Positions 47,414 to 55,907 are shown, counted from the stretch's first letter. The stretch: DNA of 64,000 nt from Burkholderiales bacterium 8X (GCA_902506565.1 LR732703.1:2280125-2344124); one strand, 5' to 3'. A program made the numbers and translations. Notes: generated from the letters alone by a model not told the origin.

Positions 47414-48849
47414 TCCGCCTGCGCTCGCTGCGAGCCCGGCTCCTGGTCGGCATCCTGGTGCCGGTCGCCATCCTGATCGTGATCAACAGCGTGAGCCTCT
47501 ATCGCCAGAGCCTCGCGGCCGCGACCACGGCCTACGACCGCACGCTGCTCGCCTCGGCCAAGACCATCGGCGAGCAGCTCGACGTGACCGGCTACGACGA
47601 CCAGGCCCGGCTGCGCTCGGTGGTGCCCTACTCCGCCCTCGAAGCCTTCGAGGCGGACAACCAGAGCCGCATGTTCTACCGGGTCTCCGCGCTCGACGGC
47701 GAGATGGTGTCGGGTTTTGCCGAGCTGCCCTTCTGGCGGGGGCAGCTTCCGAGCCGCCCACCGTACGCGGCACTGGTCGACTTCTACGACGCGATCTTTC
47801 GCGATCAGCCGGTGCGGGTCGCGGTGCTGCTGCAGCCGGTGGCCAGCGCGCAGGGCCGGGCCATGGCGGTGGTGCAGGTCGCGGAAACCCTGGAGCTTCG
47901 GCAGACGCTCGCACGCAAGCTGCTCCTGGACACCCTCTGGCGGCAGCTGGTGCTGATGGCGGTGGTCGCACTGGTCACCGTGTACGTGGTGGAGCGCACC
48001 ACCCGCTCGGTACGGAATCTCGGCGAGGCGATCGAGGCCCGAGAGCCGGACGACCTGTCGCCCATCGATGCGCCCGATGCGCCCCGCGAACTTCGGCCGC
48101 TGGTGGATGCGACCACCCGCGTCATGGGGCGCCTGAAGCGCCTGGTCGAGCACCAGAAGCGCTTCGTGCGCGACAGCGCCCACCAGCTGCGCACGCCGCT
48201 CGCGGTGCTCAAGGCGCAGGTGCAGTCGGCGCAGCGTGGCGACATTCCGGCGCCGCAGGCTTTGGCGGAGATCAACCAGACGGTCGACCGCGCCACGCTG
48301 CTGGCCAACCAGATGCTCTCGCTGGCCAAGGTCGAGCAGTTGCGGCAGCAGCCCGAGTCCGGTGCCGAGGACCTGAGCTCGGCGGTACGCCAGGTGGCGC
48401 TCGATCTTTCGCCGCTGGTCGCGGACAAGATGCTCGACTTCGAGCTGATCGTTCCGCCGACGCCCGTGAGGGTCCAGGCGCACCGCTGGATGCTGCAGGA
48501 ACTCACCCGCAACCTGCTGCACAACGCGATCAAGCACACACCCGAGCACGGCCTGCTCGAAGTGCGGGTGGAGCTCGAACGGCGCGCCGTCCGCCTGCGC
48601 ATCCGGAACGATGGCGCCGGCATTCCGGATGAGTTGCGCCAACGTCTCTTCACGCCCTTCGCCTCCGGTGAGTTGAAGGGCGGCTCCGGACTCGGCCTTG
48701 CGATCTGCCGCGAGATCGTGCTGGCCCTGGGCGGACGGCTCGAGCTGATCGACCGGGACACGGACGGACACACAGTCGGCCTCGACGCCGTCGTCACCCT
48801 TGCGCTCGCGCCGCAAAATGATCTCGAACATGGAACGACAGCGCATTGA
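47410..48849 (+). CDS. tctE: Sensor histidine kinase, TctE-like
   Basis: 479 residues. Membrane helix at about 12-30, a periplasmic sensor region with two-component-sensor 1TM (2CSK-N like) features to about 175, a second helix at about 178-195, HAMP, phospho-acceptor His258 in DSAHQLRTPLAVL, then the ATPase domain with N box HNAIKHTPE and G boxes NDGAGIP and GSGLGLAICREI. Partner of TctD; expected to sense extracytoplasmic carboxylate. Confidence 0.95.
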   Translation: MIRLRSLRARLLVGILVPVAILIVINSVSLYRQSLAAATTAYDRTLLASAKTIGEQLDVTGYDDQARLRSVVPYSALEAFEADNQSRMFYRVSALDGEMVSGFAELPFWRGQLPSRPPYAALVDFYDAIFRDQPVRVAVLLQPVASAQGRAMAVVQVAETLELRQTLARKLLLDTLWRQLVLMAVVALVTVYVVERTTRSVRNLGEAIEAREPDDLSPIDAPDAPRELRPLVDATTRVMGRLKRLVEHQKRFVRDSAHQLRTPLAVLKAQVQSAQRGDIPAPQALAEINQTVDRATLLANQMLSLAKVEQLRQQPESGAEDLSSAVRQVALDLSPLVADKMLDFELIVPPTPVRVQAHRWMLQELTRNLLHNAIKHTPEHGLLEVRVELERRAVRLRIRNDGAGIPDELRQRLFTPFASGELKGGSGLGLAICREIVLALGGRLELIDRDTDGHTVGLDAVVTLALAPQNDLEHGTTAH

Positions 48850-49252
48850 CAAATGGCTCTGGGCGGCACGCTTCTTCAAGACGCGGACGCTGGCTGCGGA
48901 AGAGATCGCGAAGCACCGCGTCCAGGTCAACGGTGAAATCGCCAAGGCCTCGCGAGAGATCAAGCCGGGCGACAGCGTGGCCATCAAATTCAGCGGAACA
49001 ATCCGCTCGGTCGTGGTGCGTGGGCTGAGCCGCATGCGCGGGCCGGCGCCGGTGGCCCAGCAGCTCTACGAGGAAACCCCGCAGAGCATCGAAGCGCTGG
49101 CTGCCGCCCGCGAGCAGCGCCGGATGGGCAGCGAGCCGGCGCTCAGCATCACGCAGGGCCGACCGACCAAGCGCGACCGACGCGACCTCGAAGGGGTTCG
49201 ATCGAATGCGTGGGACAGCCGCTGGAGCGCCTCGTTGCCGGACGACGAATAG
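48830..49252 (+). CDS. hslR: Hsp15-type S4 RNA-binding protein
   Basis: 140 residues. The S4 domain RIDKWLWAARFFKTRTLAAEEI...VQVNG binds 50S subunits carrying stalled peptidyl-tRNA in E. coli Hsp15. The C-terminal tail is basic (RPTKRDRRDLE), as in the family. The start is taken at ATG 48830; ATG 48818 is four residues earlier. It overlaps the tctE 3' end by 20 bases. Confidence 0.9.
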   Translation: MERQRIDKWLWAARFFKTRTLAAEEIAKHRVQVNGEIAKASREIKPGDSVAIKFSGTIRSVVVRGLSRMRGPAPVAQQLYEETPQSIEALAAAREQRRMGSEPALSITQGRPTKRDRRDLEGVRSNAWDSRWSASLPDDE

Positions 49253-49314
49253 GCTGGCGAGGTCGACCGCCACATGGCGTAGCCTCCAGCCTTTACGCAA
49301 GAGCTCGCCGCACC

Positions 49315-50118
49315 ATGTCCGCTTTCAAGAAGTTCAAGTTCCACCGCAAGAACAAGCTCGAGGATTTCGATCCGGCCGCAACGCCCTTCCTCGAGGACGA
49401 GGCCTCCGGCAAGGCCCTGCTCGAAGAACACGCCGACGAGCTCGACCGCCTGCAGAACCTGCTGCACGCAGAAGGTCGCCGCAAGCTGCTGCTGGTGCTG
49501 CAAGGCATGGACACCAGCGGCAAGGATGGCTGCATCCGCTGGGTGTTCTCGCGGACCTCGCCGCTCGGCGTCCGGGTCACGCCCTTCAAGGCGCCGACCG
49601 AAGACGAGCGCGCACGCGACTTTTTGTGGCGCTGCCACGCCGTGGTGCCGCGAAGCGGAGAAATCATGATCTGGAACCGCAGCCATTACGAAGACCTGCT
49701 GGTGCCGGTCGTCGCAGGCAGCCTTGCCAAGGCCGAGATTCGCGAGCGGCAGCAGCAGATCAACGACTTCGAGCGCCTCTTGACCGAAACCGGCACCGTG
49801 GTCCTGAAATGCATGCTCCATATCGGCAAGGAAGAGCAGCGCCAACGGCTTCAGGCGCGCATCGACGACCCGGAGAAACGCTGGAAATTCAGGCTCGGCG
49901 ATCTGGACGTCCGAAAGCAATGGGATGCCTACCAGGACGCCTACGAGAAGCTGATGCAGGCGACCTCGACGCCGATCGCGCCTTGGTGGGTGGTTCCAGC
50001 CGACGACAAGCTGCACCGCAACTTGGTGGTTGCCGGATTGGTGATCCGGACATTGAAATCGATGGACTTGAAGCCGGCCCCCAACGCCGAGGGCGTGGAA
50101 AAAATCATCGTTCAATGA
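49315..50118 (+). CDS. ppk2: Polyphosphate kinase 2 family protein
   Basis: 267 residues. Walker A QGMDTSGKDG (63-72), the lid and Walker B region IWNRSHYEDLLVPVV, and WWVVPADDKLHRNLVV near the C-terminus are PPK2 hallmarks. It transfers phosphate between polyphosphate and nucleoside mono- or diphosphates; class (ADP- or AMP-specific) cannot be set by eye. A single PPK2 domain is present. The start ATG at 49315 opens MSAFKKFKFHRKNK; the earlier frame overlaps hslR. Confidence 0.93.
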   Translation: MSAFKKFKFHRKNKLEDFDPAATPFLEDEASGKALLEEHADELDRLQNLLHAEGRRKLLLVLQGMDTSGKDGCIRWVFSRTSPLGVRVTPFKAPTEDERARDFLWRCHAVVPRSGEIMIWNRSHYEDLLVPVVAGSLAKAEIRERQQQINDFERLLTETGTVVLKCMLHIGKEEQRQRLQARIDDPEKRWKFRLGDLDVRKQWDAYQDAYEKLMQATSTPIAPWWVVPADDKLHRNLVVAGLVIRTLKSMDLKPAPNAEGVEKIIVQ

Positions 50119-50197
50119 GCTATTAACGTTACAAATCGTGGAGTGGGTCACAGGTAGCAGTAGGGAGTAAGTATTACAAGTAGCTACAATTCGCTAC

Positions 50198-50311
50198 ATG
50201 AAAGTACCTTTTGACACCTTGTGCGAATGGTCTGCTGTCGCCGACGCCGATGGCGCGCGGACCGGGGCGTTCTCAAGGGCAGTGACACTCGCCTCAAGGC
50301 TTTCCAAGAGC
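50198..50311 (+). CDS. Possible 37-residue peptide ORF
   Basis: An ATG at 50198 opens MKVPFDTLCEWSAVADA and stops at 50311, eight bases before the next gene and in another frame. It follows an AT-rich stretch with a -10-like TACAAT (50185-50190) and a GTAGC/GCTAC inverted repeat. There is no convincing ribosome site. It may be an upstream leader peptide, the 5' remnant of a frameshifted gene, or chance. Confidence 0.2.
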
Positions 50312-50319
50312 TGACCGGC

Positions 50320-50550
50320 ATGTCCTACCAGCTGCTCCACCAGATTGCGCAGGGTCCCCTGCCCATGATCTTTACGCGCGACGAAGACATCGATGCGCTC
50401 CGGATCTTCAAGGATGGCGGCTGGATCAAGGCCAATTTTGTTAAAGCGCCGGGTCGGCGTGGCAAGACCACGGCCACGGTGACCGAATTGACCAACGTCG
50501 GTCGTATCGCAATGCAATTCGTGCAGCCCGATCCGAAAGGAAAGCCATGA
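50320..50550 (+). CDS. Small conserved-looking protein, function unknown
   Basis: 76 residues from ATG 50320: SYQLLHQIAQGPLPMIFTRDEDIDALRIF, then DGGWIKANF and TVTELTNVGRIAM. It looks like a small compact cytoplasmic protein; the ending resembles a short winged-helix fold but no motif is certain. The longer frame back to GTG 50221 adds an Arg-rich stretch that looks like a frame shadow. Its stop overlaps the next start (ATGA), so the two genes are co-translated. Confidence 0.55.
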   Translation: MSYQLLHQIAQGPLPMIFTRDEDIDALRIFKDGGWIKANFVKAPGRRGKTTATVTELTNVGRIAMQFVQPDPKGKP

Positions 50551-50906
50551 GGATCCTGATCTGCGTCCTGGGCGGACTGCTGACCTCGGCAGCCTGCATG
50601 GCGGCCTGGTGGTTCTATTGGCCGGTGGTTCAGGCCGAATGGCAGGTCCAGGCGCGGCTCGCGGGCGCCAAGGATGTCCGGATTTCCAAACTGACATACA
50701 ACCGCGACACCCGGACCGCCTGCGGGTTCGTCACTGCCGCCGCATCGCCCCATCCGCCTCAGACGCATTTCATCGCCTTGCCCGACGGAACGGTTCGGCT
50801 CGACCCGAGCGACCGGCTTCGCGGAACTTCGCTTCAGCAACTCGAAGCGTTGAAACGCAGGACGGAGTATTTGTCGCTCGTCTACGAGCGTTGCCCGCGA
50901 GCGTGA
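50547..50906 (+). CDS. Small membrane-anchored or exported protein, unknown
   Basis: 119 residues. An N-terminal hydrophobic helix (ILICVLGGLLTSAACMAAWWFYW) is followed by a periplasmic-looking domain with two Cys (RTACGF and YERCPRA) that could form a disulfide. Not recognised. Coupled to the 76-residue protein by a four-base overlap; convergent with the gene at 50910 with only three bases between. Confidence 0.6.
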   Translation: MRILICVLGGLLTSAACMAAWWFYWPVVQAEWQVQARLAGAKDVRISKLTYNRDTRTACGFVTAAASPHPPQTHFIALPDGTVRLDPSDRLRGTSLQQLEALKRRTEYLSLVYERCPRA

Positions 50907-50909
50907 GCG

Positions 50910-52061
50910 TCAGTACCGCCTGCTCTCGATGGCCTGGATGCTGTCGTCCAGGTAGGTCGCGTAGTTGCCCAGTTCAAGATCCAGCTTGCTGACGAACTTG
51001 GATGGCCAGTGAACGCAGCGCAGCTTGTCGGCATAGCTCGACGATTCGCCAATTCGCCGATGACCGTTGGCGGCCGCGTTGGCGAGACCGACACCGAACG
51101 CCTGCACGACAAAGGCGAGTTGCTTTCGATGGTCATCGCTTCCCTCGCTGGCGTTGCCGTCATCTTTGCGGTCTTCGCTCGCCAGCTGGCCCAAGAGCCT
51201 CACAACCCCATTGAAGTAGACAGCGCAGACCGCCACTCTCTTGAACTTTAGAAGAAGCGAAGACGCCTCTCCTGGACTCATTCCGTTTTTCAAGGCCGCG
51301 GTGCTTGCCATCTGCAATCCATCGAACAACCGGTAGACGATTTCCTGCGCCAGGTCGTCGATTGGGTATCTTTTCATGATCTGAAGCCCATTTCGGGCGA
51401 TCTTCAGAAAGACATCGAACTTGGCTGCCGGCATCGTTGCCAATTCATCGGCATCGTGAATGCGCTTGGAGGTTTGCAGATTGCAGATTTCGCGCTCTGC
51501 CGTGCGAACGAACATGAGTGCGAAGCCCTCGAACTCGCGCGCGAGAATCTCCATGATTTGACGGCAGTCCGGATCGCTGGAATCGCGCAGGAGGCCGACG
51601 CCGAGGCTCGAATGGTTGAACTTGATCTTTTCGAGGTAATTGCCGATGGCGGGTGAAACTCTTTCAAGCTGGAACGCGTTGTAGCGATGGCGATAGATGT
51701 CGCGAAAATGTCCGAGCATCTGTTCGCCAGTCCGCGCAATCAGTGCGGAGCGCTCGGGTTCGGTCGAAATCAACTTGAGTTCGGTTTTCAGTGGCTGAAT
51801 GAATTTGTTGAATTCGTCGACCTGGCCTTCCAGCTGAGCTGAATTGACAAATGGCACATATTCTTCGCAAATCTGAACCGAAACGTAAAGATTCAGGATC
51901 CGGCGCATGTCGTCCACCGAGCTCGCGTTCGCCAGTCTGCTTTTGAGCTCTTTCACGCTTGCGGCACGGCTCGCCGCGTCGAACCAATCTGGAAACGCTT
52001 GTTGATAGCCTGCGAAGAACTTGTCGCTCAACCCATCGGGGTTGTTCAGATCCGAAATCAT
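50910..52061 (-). CDS. Unknown protein in a low-GC patch
   Basis: 383 residues, not recognised; helical, soluble, no signal peptide or membrane helix. Landmarks: SDLNNPDGLSDKFFAGYQQ at the N-terminus, LYVSVQICEEYVPFV, AREFEGFALMFVRTAEREI, and a C-terminal EDRKDDGNASEGSDDHRK acidic loop. Base composition is clearly more AT-rich than neighbours, and codon choice includes AAT, TTT and GAT more often, suggesting transfer. An excellent ribosome site, AGGAGG five bases before ATG, fixes the start. It is preceded by its own candidate promoter and a hairpin. A secreted effector is possible but unproven. Confidence 0.7.
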   Translation of the reverse strand: MISDLNNPDGLSDKFFAGYQQAFPDWFDAASRAASVKELKSRLANASSVDDMRRILNLYVSVQICEEYVPFVNSAQLEGQVDEFNKFIQPLKTELKLISTEPERSALIARTGEQMLGHFRDIYRHRYNAFQLERVSPAIGNYLEKIKFNHSSLGVGLLRDSSDPDCRQIMEILAREFEGFALMFVRTAEREICNLQTSKRIHDADELATMPAAKFDVFLKIARNGLQIMKRYPIDDLAQEIVYRLFDGLQMASTAALKNGMSPGEASSLLLKFKRVAVCAVYFNGVVRLLGQLASEDRKDDGNASEGSDDHRKQLAFVVQAFGVGLANAAANGHRRIGESSSYADKLRCVHWPSKFVSKLDLELGNYATYLDDSIQAIESRRY

Positions 52062-52078
52062 GTAAGCCTCCTGATTAC

Positions 52079-52099
52079 TTGAGCTGTCTATCAGCTCAA
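52079..52099. promoter_or_regulatory. Leader hairpin or operator before the 383-residue protein
   Basis: Perfect 8-bp inverted repeat TTGAGCTG (52079-52086) and CAGCTCAA (52092-52099) around TCTAT. On the minus strand it falls just at the predicted start point and ends 17 bases before the ATG, so it could be a 5' mRNA hairpin or a repressor site. No T tract follows, so it is not a terminator. Confidence 0.5.
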
Positions 52100-52103
52100 A
52101 CTC

Positions 52104-52132
52104 AATATAAGGTCTTACTCCGATCGATTGAA
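52104..52132 (-). promoter_or_regulatory. Candidate sigma-70 promoter of the 383-residue protein
   Basis: On the minus strand TTCAAT (52132-52127), 17-base spacer, TATATT (52109-52104). The -10 is good (5 of 6), the -35 weak; the start point would be near 52097, at the edge of the hairpin. Confidence 0.45.
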
Positions 52133-52173
52133 TACGCTGGTTGCACTGCGCTATTGCAACTGCCGCTTCTGCG

Positions 52174-52557
52174 CTAATCCTGCTGATCCGTCAGGATCGA
52201 AGCCGCTCGATACGCCGAGCGCCCGGCCGTCTTCGTATAAGCCACCAAGGTCTTCCACTGCCGCAGCCGATCCTGCGGCGACGGCTCCGCGCTCTGCGTC
52301 AACAGCGCCTGGCTCACCTCCAGCAGCGCGACCGCCGCTGTCAGGCAGAAGTGCAGCGCCGACTCCTCGCGATTGGCTTCGTAACGGGCTTGCTCCGCCT
52401 TGAGCGCCATCTCGCGGTCCTTCTCGGCCATCGATGCCAGCAAGGTCGGGCCGTAGTACGGAATCTGGTCGCCGCTCGGGGTCGACGAACCCAGCAGCCG
52501 GTCGAGTTCGGCCAGTGCCTTCTCGACCCCTTGCAGCTTGTCGGATAGCAGGATCAT
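52174..52557 (-). CDS. Small helical protein of the kinase/OmpA cluster
   Basis: 127 residues, not recognised, mostly helical: LLSDKLQGVEKALAELDRLL, then MAEKDREMALKAEQARYEANREE (coiled-coil-like) and ALHFCLTAAVALLEVSQALL. No clear signal peptide. It follows the OmpA-type lipoprotein by 30 bases in the same direction, so it is probably the third gene of that operon. The ribosome site is weak. Confidence 0.6.
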   Translation of the reverse strand: MILLSDKLQGVEKALAELDRLLGSSTPSGDQIPYYGPTLLASMAEKDREMALKAEQARYEANREESALHFCLTAAVALLEVSQALLTQSAEPSPQDRLRQWKTLVAYTKTAGRSAYRAASILTDQQD

Positions 52558-52587
52558 GTTGGTCGATTGCAGTGAGCGCGTCGCGGC

Positions 52588-53823
52588 CTACTGGCTGTTC
52601 GCCACCTGGTTCTTCGGTCGCTCGCAGTTGACGATCGCGAACTCCACGCGGCGATCCGGCGCGTCGACCACGTCGTCCGTGCCGCTGCCCACGATGTTCT
52701 GCCTAGATCCCATGCCGACCGGGCGTGCGCGGTTGGCGAAGTCCGCCGATTCGACGCTCATGCGCTGGCGAATGAAGCGGGCCCGCTTGAGCGAGAGCGC
52801 GTCGTTGATGGCTTCGGTTCCGGTCGCGCTGGTGTGGCCAACCACGTCCATGCAGACCTTGGCCGAGCTGGCCTGGCGAACGATCTGGCGCAGCCACATG
52901 CCGTAGGCGCTGCTCACCTTCGGGTCCGACCAGAACTCGGTGCTGCCCGGGTTGAAGAGAAACTTCACGCCGAGCTGCTTGTTGGCCAGGCCGTGCGCGA
53001 CGATGCGACCGAACGCATCCTCGGCCTTGCCGCCCTGCCCCAGCTTGACGCTGGCGAGGTAGATGCCGTTGAGCACCCGGAGCTGGTCGCCGGCCGGCAT
53101 GTCGAGCGCCGCGCTGTAGCGGGCGAGCGCCTCCTGGTAGTTGCCGGCGTTGTAGAGCATGTTGGCATCGGCGATGACGCTGGCGGTGGCGATGCGCGCC
53201 AGGTAGCCGGCGTCGGCTTTCTGACCGGCCTCGGCCGCGCTGGTGCGGACATAGCCGTCCATGACGGTGTCCTTGGTGAGGATGGGGCTGTCGCGGTAGA
53301 ACGGCAGCGGACTCATGTCGACGCCTTCCTCCATCACTTGCACCGGCGTTTGCGCGGCCACGGTACCGGTCTTGATGTCGACCAGCGCCAGGTTGAGCTT
53401 GTAGGCGCCCTTCGAGCGCGCCAGGGTGCCGGTCATCAGGTAGTCGGTCTTGGCGACGTTCGCGGCCTCGAACGGCAGCAGCACGATCCGCTCGGACATC
53501 GTGCCTGCGCGTTCGGCGATGCGGCGGTCGAGCAGCTGGGTGGCGGTGGTCTGCTGGCCGGTGGTCGCGTCGATGGTCGGGTCGAGCAGCACGCTGCGCT
53601 TGGTGCGGCTGTTCTCGAGCTTGGCCATCAAGCCCTCCTGCTTCGGTAGCTGCGCGAAGAGCGCATCGACCGCCACCTGCACGGCCCGGTCGAAAGGCAT
53701 GGCCTCGGTGCTGACCGCCACCGGAGGCGGTGGCGGCGTGCTGCAGCCGGCCAGGCCGCCCGCGAGGACGGCGGTCAACAGCAAGCCGGAAAGCAAACGC
53801 AGGCGGAACGGGGAACGCATCAT
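52588..53823 (-). CDS. OmpA-family outer-membrane lipoprotein
   Basis: 411 residues. Signal peptide with lipobox AGGLAGC (Cys27) followed by a Pro-run (STPPPPP). A first domain (about 40-190) with VLLPFEAANVAKTDYLMTGTLA resembles CsgG/LpoB-like lipoprotein folds; the middle has TPR-like helices (ANMLYNAGNYQEALARYSAAL); the C-terminus is an OmpA/peptidoglycan-binding domain with SSAKVCMDVVGHTSATGTEAIND...LKRARFIRQRM. Its first codons overlap the kinase stop (ATGATGA), making an operon. A role in sensing or anchoring to peptidoglycan with the kinase is inferred. Confidence 0.88.
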   Translation of the reverse strand: MMRSPFRLRLLSGLLLTAVLAGGLAGCSTPPPPPVAVSTEAMPFDRAVQVAVDALFAQLPKQEGLMAKLENSRTKRSVLLDPTIDATTGQQTTATQLLDRRIAERAGTMSERIVLLPFEAANVAKTDYLMTGTLARSKGAYKLNLALVDIKTGTVAAQTPVQVMEEGVDMSPLPFYRDSPILTKDTVMDGYVRTSAAEAGQKADAGYLARIATASVIADANMLYNAGNYQEALARYSAALDMPAGDQLRVLNGIYLASVKLGQGGKAEDAFGRIVAHGLANKQLGVKFLFNPGSTEFWSDPKVSSAYGMWLRQIVRQASSAKVCMDVVGHTSATGTEAINDALSLKRARFIRQRMSVESADFANRARPVGMGSRQNIVGSGTDDVVDAPDRRVEFAIVNCERPKNQVANSQ

Positions 53824-55907
53824 CGACAGTCTTTCTTCAGGTAGGCGACCTCGTCCGGACGCAAGCTGTCCAGCGAGGCTTTCAGGATCAATTCGCTGCA
53901 GCGCGCGGGAAGGGGCGAACTGCGCGGCGCGGTATCCGGGTCCGCGCGTTCGGCTCGCTCGCTGCGGAGGGTCGGCGCGGAAAATGGTGCTTGCACGCCC
54001 GACGCGTCCGCCAGCTTCGCAGCGGAAGAAGGCGGTGAGGTTCTCGTCTTGGGGGTTCGGGCGGCGGGAGCGCTCTGCGTGAATGCGGCGGGGCTCGCCT
54101 TGGCGACAGCGGTCGCGACGATCGGCTGTTTTGGCGAGTTCTGCGGATTCGGCGTGTTCGGCGTGTTCGGCGTGTTCGGCGTGTTCGGCGAGGTCGATGA
54201 GGTCGGCGCCGGCGCGGAGCGTGCGACCGCCACGTCGATGATCGGCGCCGAGGAAGTGCCGGCAGCCTGCTGCAGCGCGTCGGCCCGGTTCGCCATCGCC
54301 TTCTCATCGGGTGTCGAAGCCGTCGTGGCGCTCGGTGGGATCGACTCGGGCTCCTGATGATTCGGCATCTGCGCTTGCGGAGTGACCGTAGCCGCCGCAG
54401 TCGCCGCGGTCGCCGCGGTCGCCGCGGTCGCCGCAACTGCCGTGGTGGCCGAAGCTGCCGACATCGCCGTCGTCGGCGCAGCCGATCCCGGTTCTGGCCC
54501 GGCAGCCCACCAAGTTCCTCCGCCCACGGCCGCCGCCAGCAAGGCTGCGCCGGCCCACGCAGCGAACGAGGTCGAACGGGTTGTCGATGGCTTCGTTGAA
54601 ACGGTTGCAGCAACCCGTTCCGACAAGACCGTATCCACCCTGCCCAAGCCCAGCCCGCCCGCAGTCGAAGTCGATGACAGCTCCTTGGCGCGCAGCGTCT
54701 TGGCAAACGCGGCGTCCGGCGCGGTCGGCCAACGATCCGCCTCGGTCTCTTCGCCCAATTCCTCGAAGTCCGTCGCGACGCCGTTCGGCACCGGCGCCGG
54801 CACCGGCGCGCTGCTCGCCTCCAGCATCGCGCGGAACTGCGCGACATCCTGCGGGCGCGCATCGGGACGGAGCGCGAGCGCCGCATCGATCGCCTTCAGG
54901 AAGGCGGCGCTGTAGCGCCCCGCATGGGTCTCTGCCAGCGGCTTCAGGGTGTCCTTGATCACGCGGGCAGCCGAAGCGACCGGCGGGCGTCCGGTGATCG
55001 CGTAGTGCACCACGCCGCCCAGCGCATACAGGTCGGTCCACGGGCCCTGGTCCTGCGTTCCGCCGTATTGCTCGATCGGCGCGAAGCCGGGCTTGAGCAC
55101 CGCGGTCAGCGCCTGGGTGCGATCCGAGATCACCCGCCGTGCCGCGCCGAAGTCGAGCAGCAAAGGGCCGGTTCGCGTCAGCAGGATGTTGTCTGGCGAC
55201 ACGTCCCGGTGGTAGCAGTTCTCGCGGTGCAGCGCCGAAAGCGCGTCCAGCACCGGATGCAGCCAGAGCTTCATCTGCGCCTCGGATGGCGGCACGCCGA
55301 GCTCGGCCAGGGCTGCCTTGAGGGTCGGACCCTGGTAGTACGGCATGGCCATGTACGCCGTGCGATTCGACTCCCAGAACCTGAACACCTTGACCAGCGC
55401 CGGATGATCGAAGCGAGCCAGGAGGCGCGCCTCGTTGACGAAGCTCTTGAGCCCCGCCTCGAAGATGTCGCGGTCCTCGCCCGAACTCATGGTGAGCTCG
55501 AAGGACGGTGTCGATCGCACCGCGAGCGATGAGGGCATGTACTCCTTGATCGCAACATGCCGTTCGAGCGCCGCATCCCAGGCCAGGTAGACGATGCCGA
55601 AGCCGCCCTTGCCAATCGCACGCACGATGCGAAAGCCTTCGATCAGCGTGCCGCCGGGAAGCGCGATGTCCGCGAACACATCTTCGGGTTTGGTCAGCCC
55701 GGAAGCGCCCGCGAGTTTCAGCGTTCGTGCGCTATCCGAGGCGTCTACGCGGGCGGTCGAAAGGTCGACCTGCACCGTGCCTTCGTCCTCGAAGCGGGAA
55801 TCCTCGAAATCGCCAGCCAAAGCCGGCTGGAGAGAAGTGACGCATCGAACGCAGAAGCGGGCCGCTGCCCGGTTCATGGTGCTGCACTTCGGACACGCGA
55901 CCTGCAT
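53820..55907 (-). CDS. Zinc-ribbon Ser/Thr protein kinase with one membrane helix
   Basis: 695 residues. N-terminal zinc ribbon CPKC...CVRC (residues 6-22), kinase domain about 91-365 with Gly loop GKGGFGIVY, Lys121 in VAIKE, catalytic loop YHRDVSPDN (Asp235) and DFG at 252-254, so it looks active. A linker leads to a membrane helix at about 447-469, then a long low-complexity periplasmic region with AAT repeats (491-507) and NTP repeats (574-588) and a short C-terminal domain with two Cys. ATG at 55907 begins at the zinc ribbon. Related kinases accompany type VI secretion loci, but none is present here. Confidence 0.9.
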   Translation of the reverse strand: MQVACPKCSTMNRAAARFCVRCVTSLQPALAGDFEDSRFEDEGTVQVDLSTARVDASDSARTLKLAGASGLTKPEDVFADIALPGGTLIEGFRIVRAIGKGGFGIVYLAWDAALERHVAIKEYMPSSLAVRSTPSFELTMSSGEDRDIFEAGLKSFVNEARLLARFDHPALVKVFRFWESNRTAYMAMPYYQGPTLKAALAELGVPPSEAQMKLWLHPVLDALSALHRENCYHRDVSPDNILLTRTGPLLLDFGAARRVISDRTQALTAVLKPGFAPIEQYGGTQDQGPWTDLYALGGVVHYAITGRPPVASAARVIKDTLKPLAETHAGRYSAAFLKAIDAALALRPDARPQDVAQFRAMLEASSAPVPAPVPNGVATDFEELGEETEADRWPTAPDAAFAKTLRAKELSSTSTAGGLGLGRVDTVLSERVAATVSTKPSTTRSTSFAAWAGAALLAAAVGGGTWWAAGPEPGSAAPTTAMSAASATTAVAATAATAATAATAAATVTPQAQMPNHQEPESIPPSATTASTPDEKAMANRADALQQAAGTSSAPIIDVAVARSAPAPTSSTSPNTPNTPNTPNTPNPQNSPKQPIVATAVAKASPAAFTQSAPAARTPKTRTSPPSSAAKLADASGVQAPFSAPTLRSERAERADPDTAPRSSPLPARCSELILKASLDSLRPDEVAYLKKDCR
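54148..54190 (-). repeat. In-frame 9-bp tandem repeat (NTP units)
   Basis: Nearly five copies of a 9-bp unit (plus-strand TTCGGCGTG) encode consecutive Asn-Thr-Pro triplets in the extracytoplasmic part of the kinase. Copies are virtually identical, indicating recent expansion or slippage. Confidence 0.8.
54390..54440 (-). repeat. In-frame 9-bp tandem repeat (AAT units)
   Basis: About five copies of GCCGCGGTC (plus strand) encode Ala-Ala-Thr units just after the membrane helix of the kinase. Separate from the NTP repeat 200 bp away. Confidence 0.75.

Noticed and set aside
52174..55907. Type VI secretion regulatory locus
   Set aside because: The kinase resembles PpkA-like proteins in general layout, but no tss gene or phosphatase partner is present in the window.
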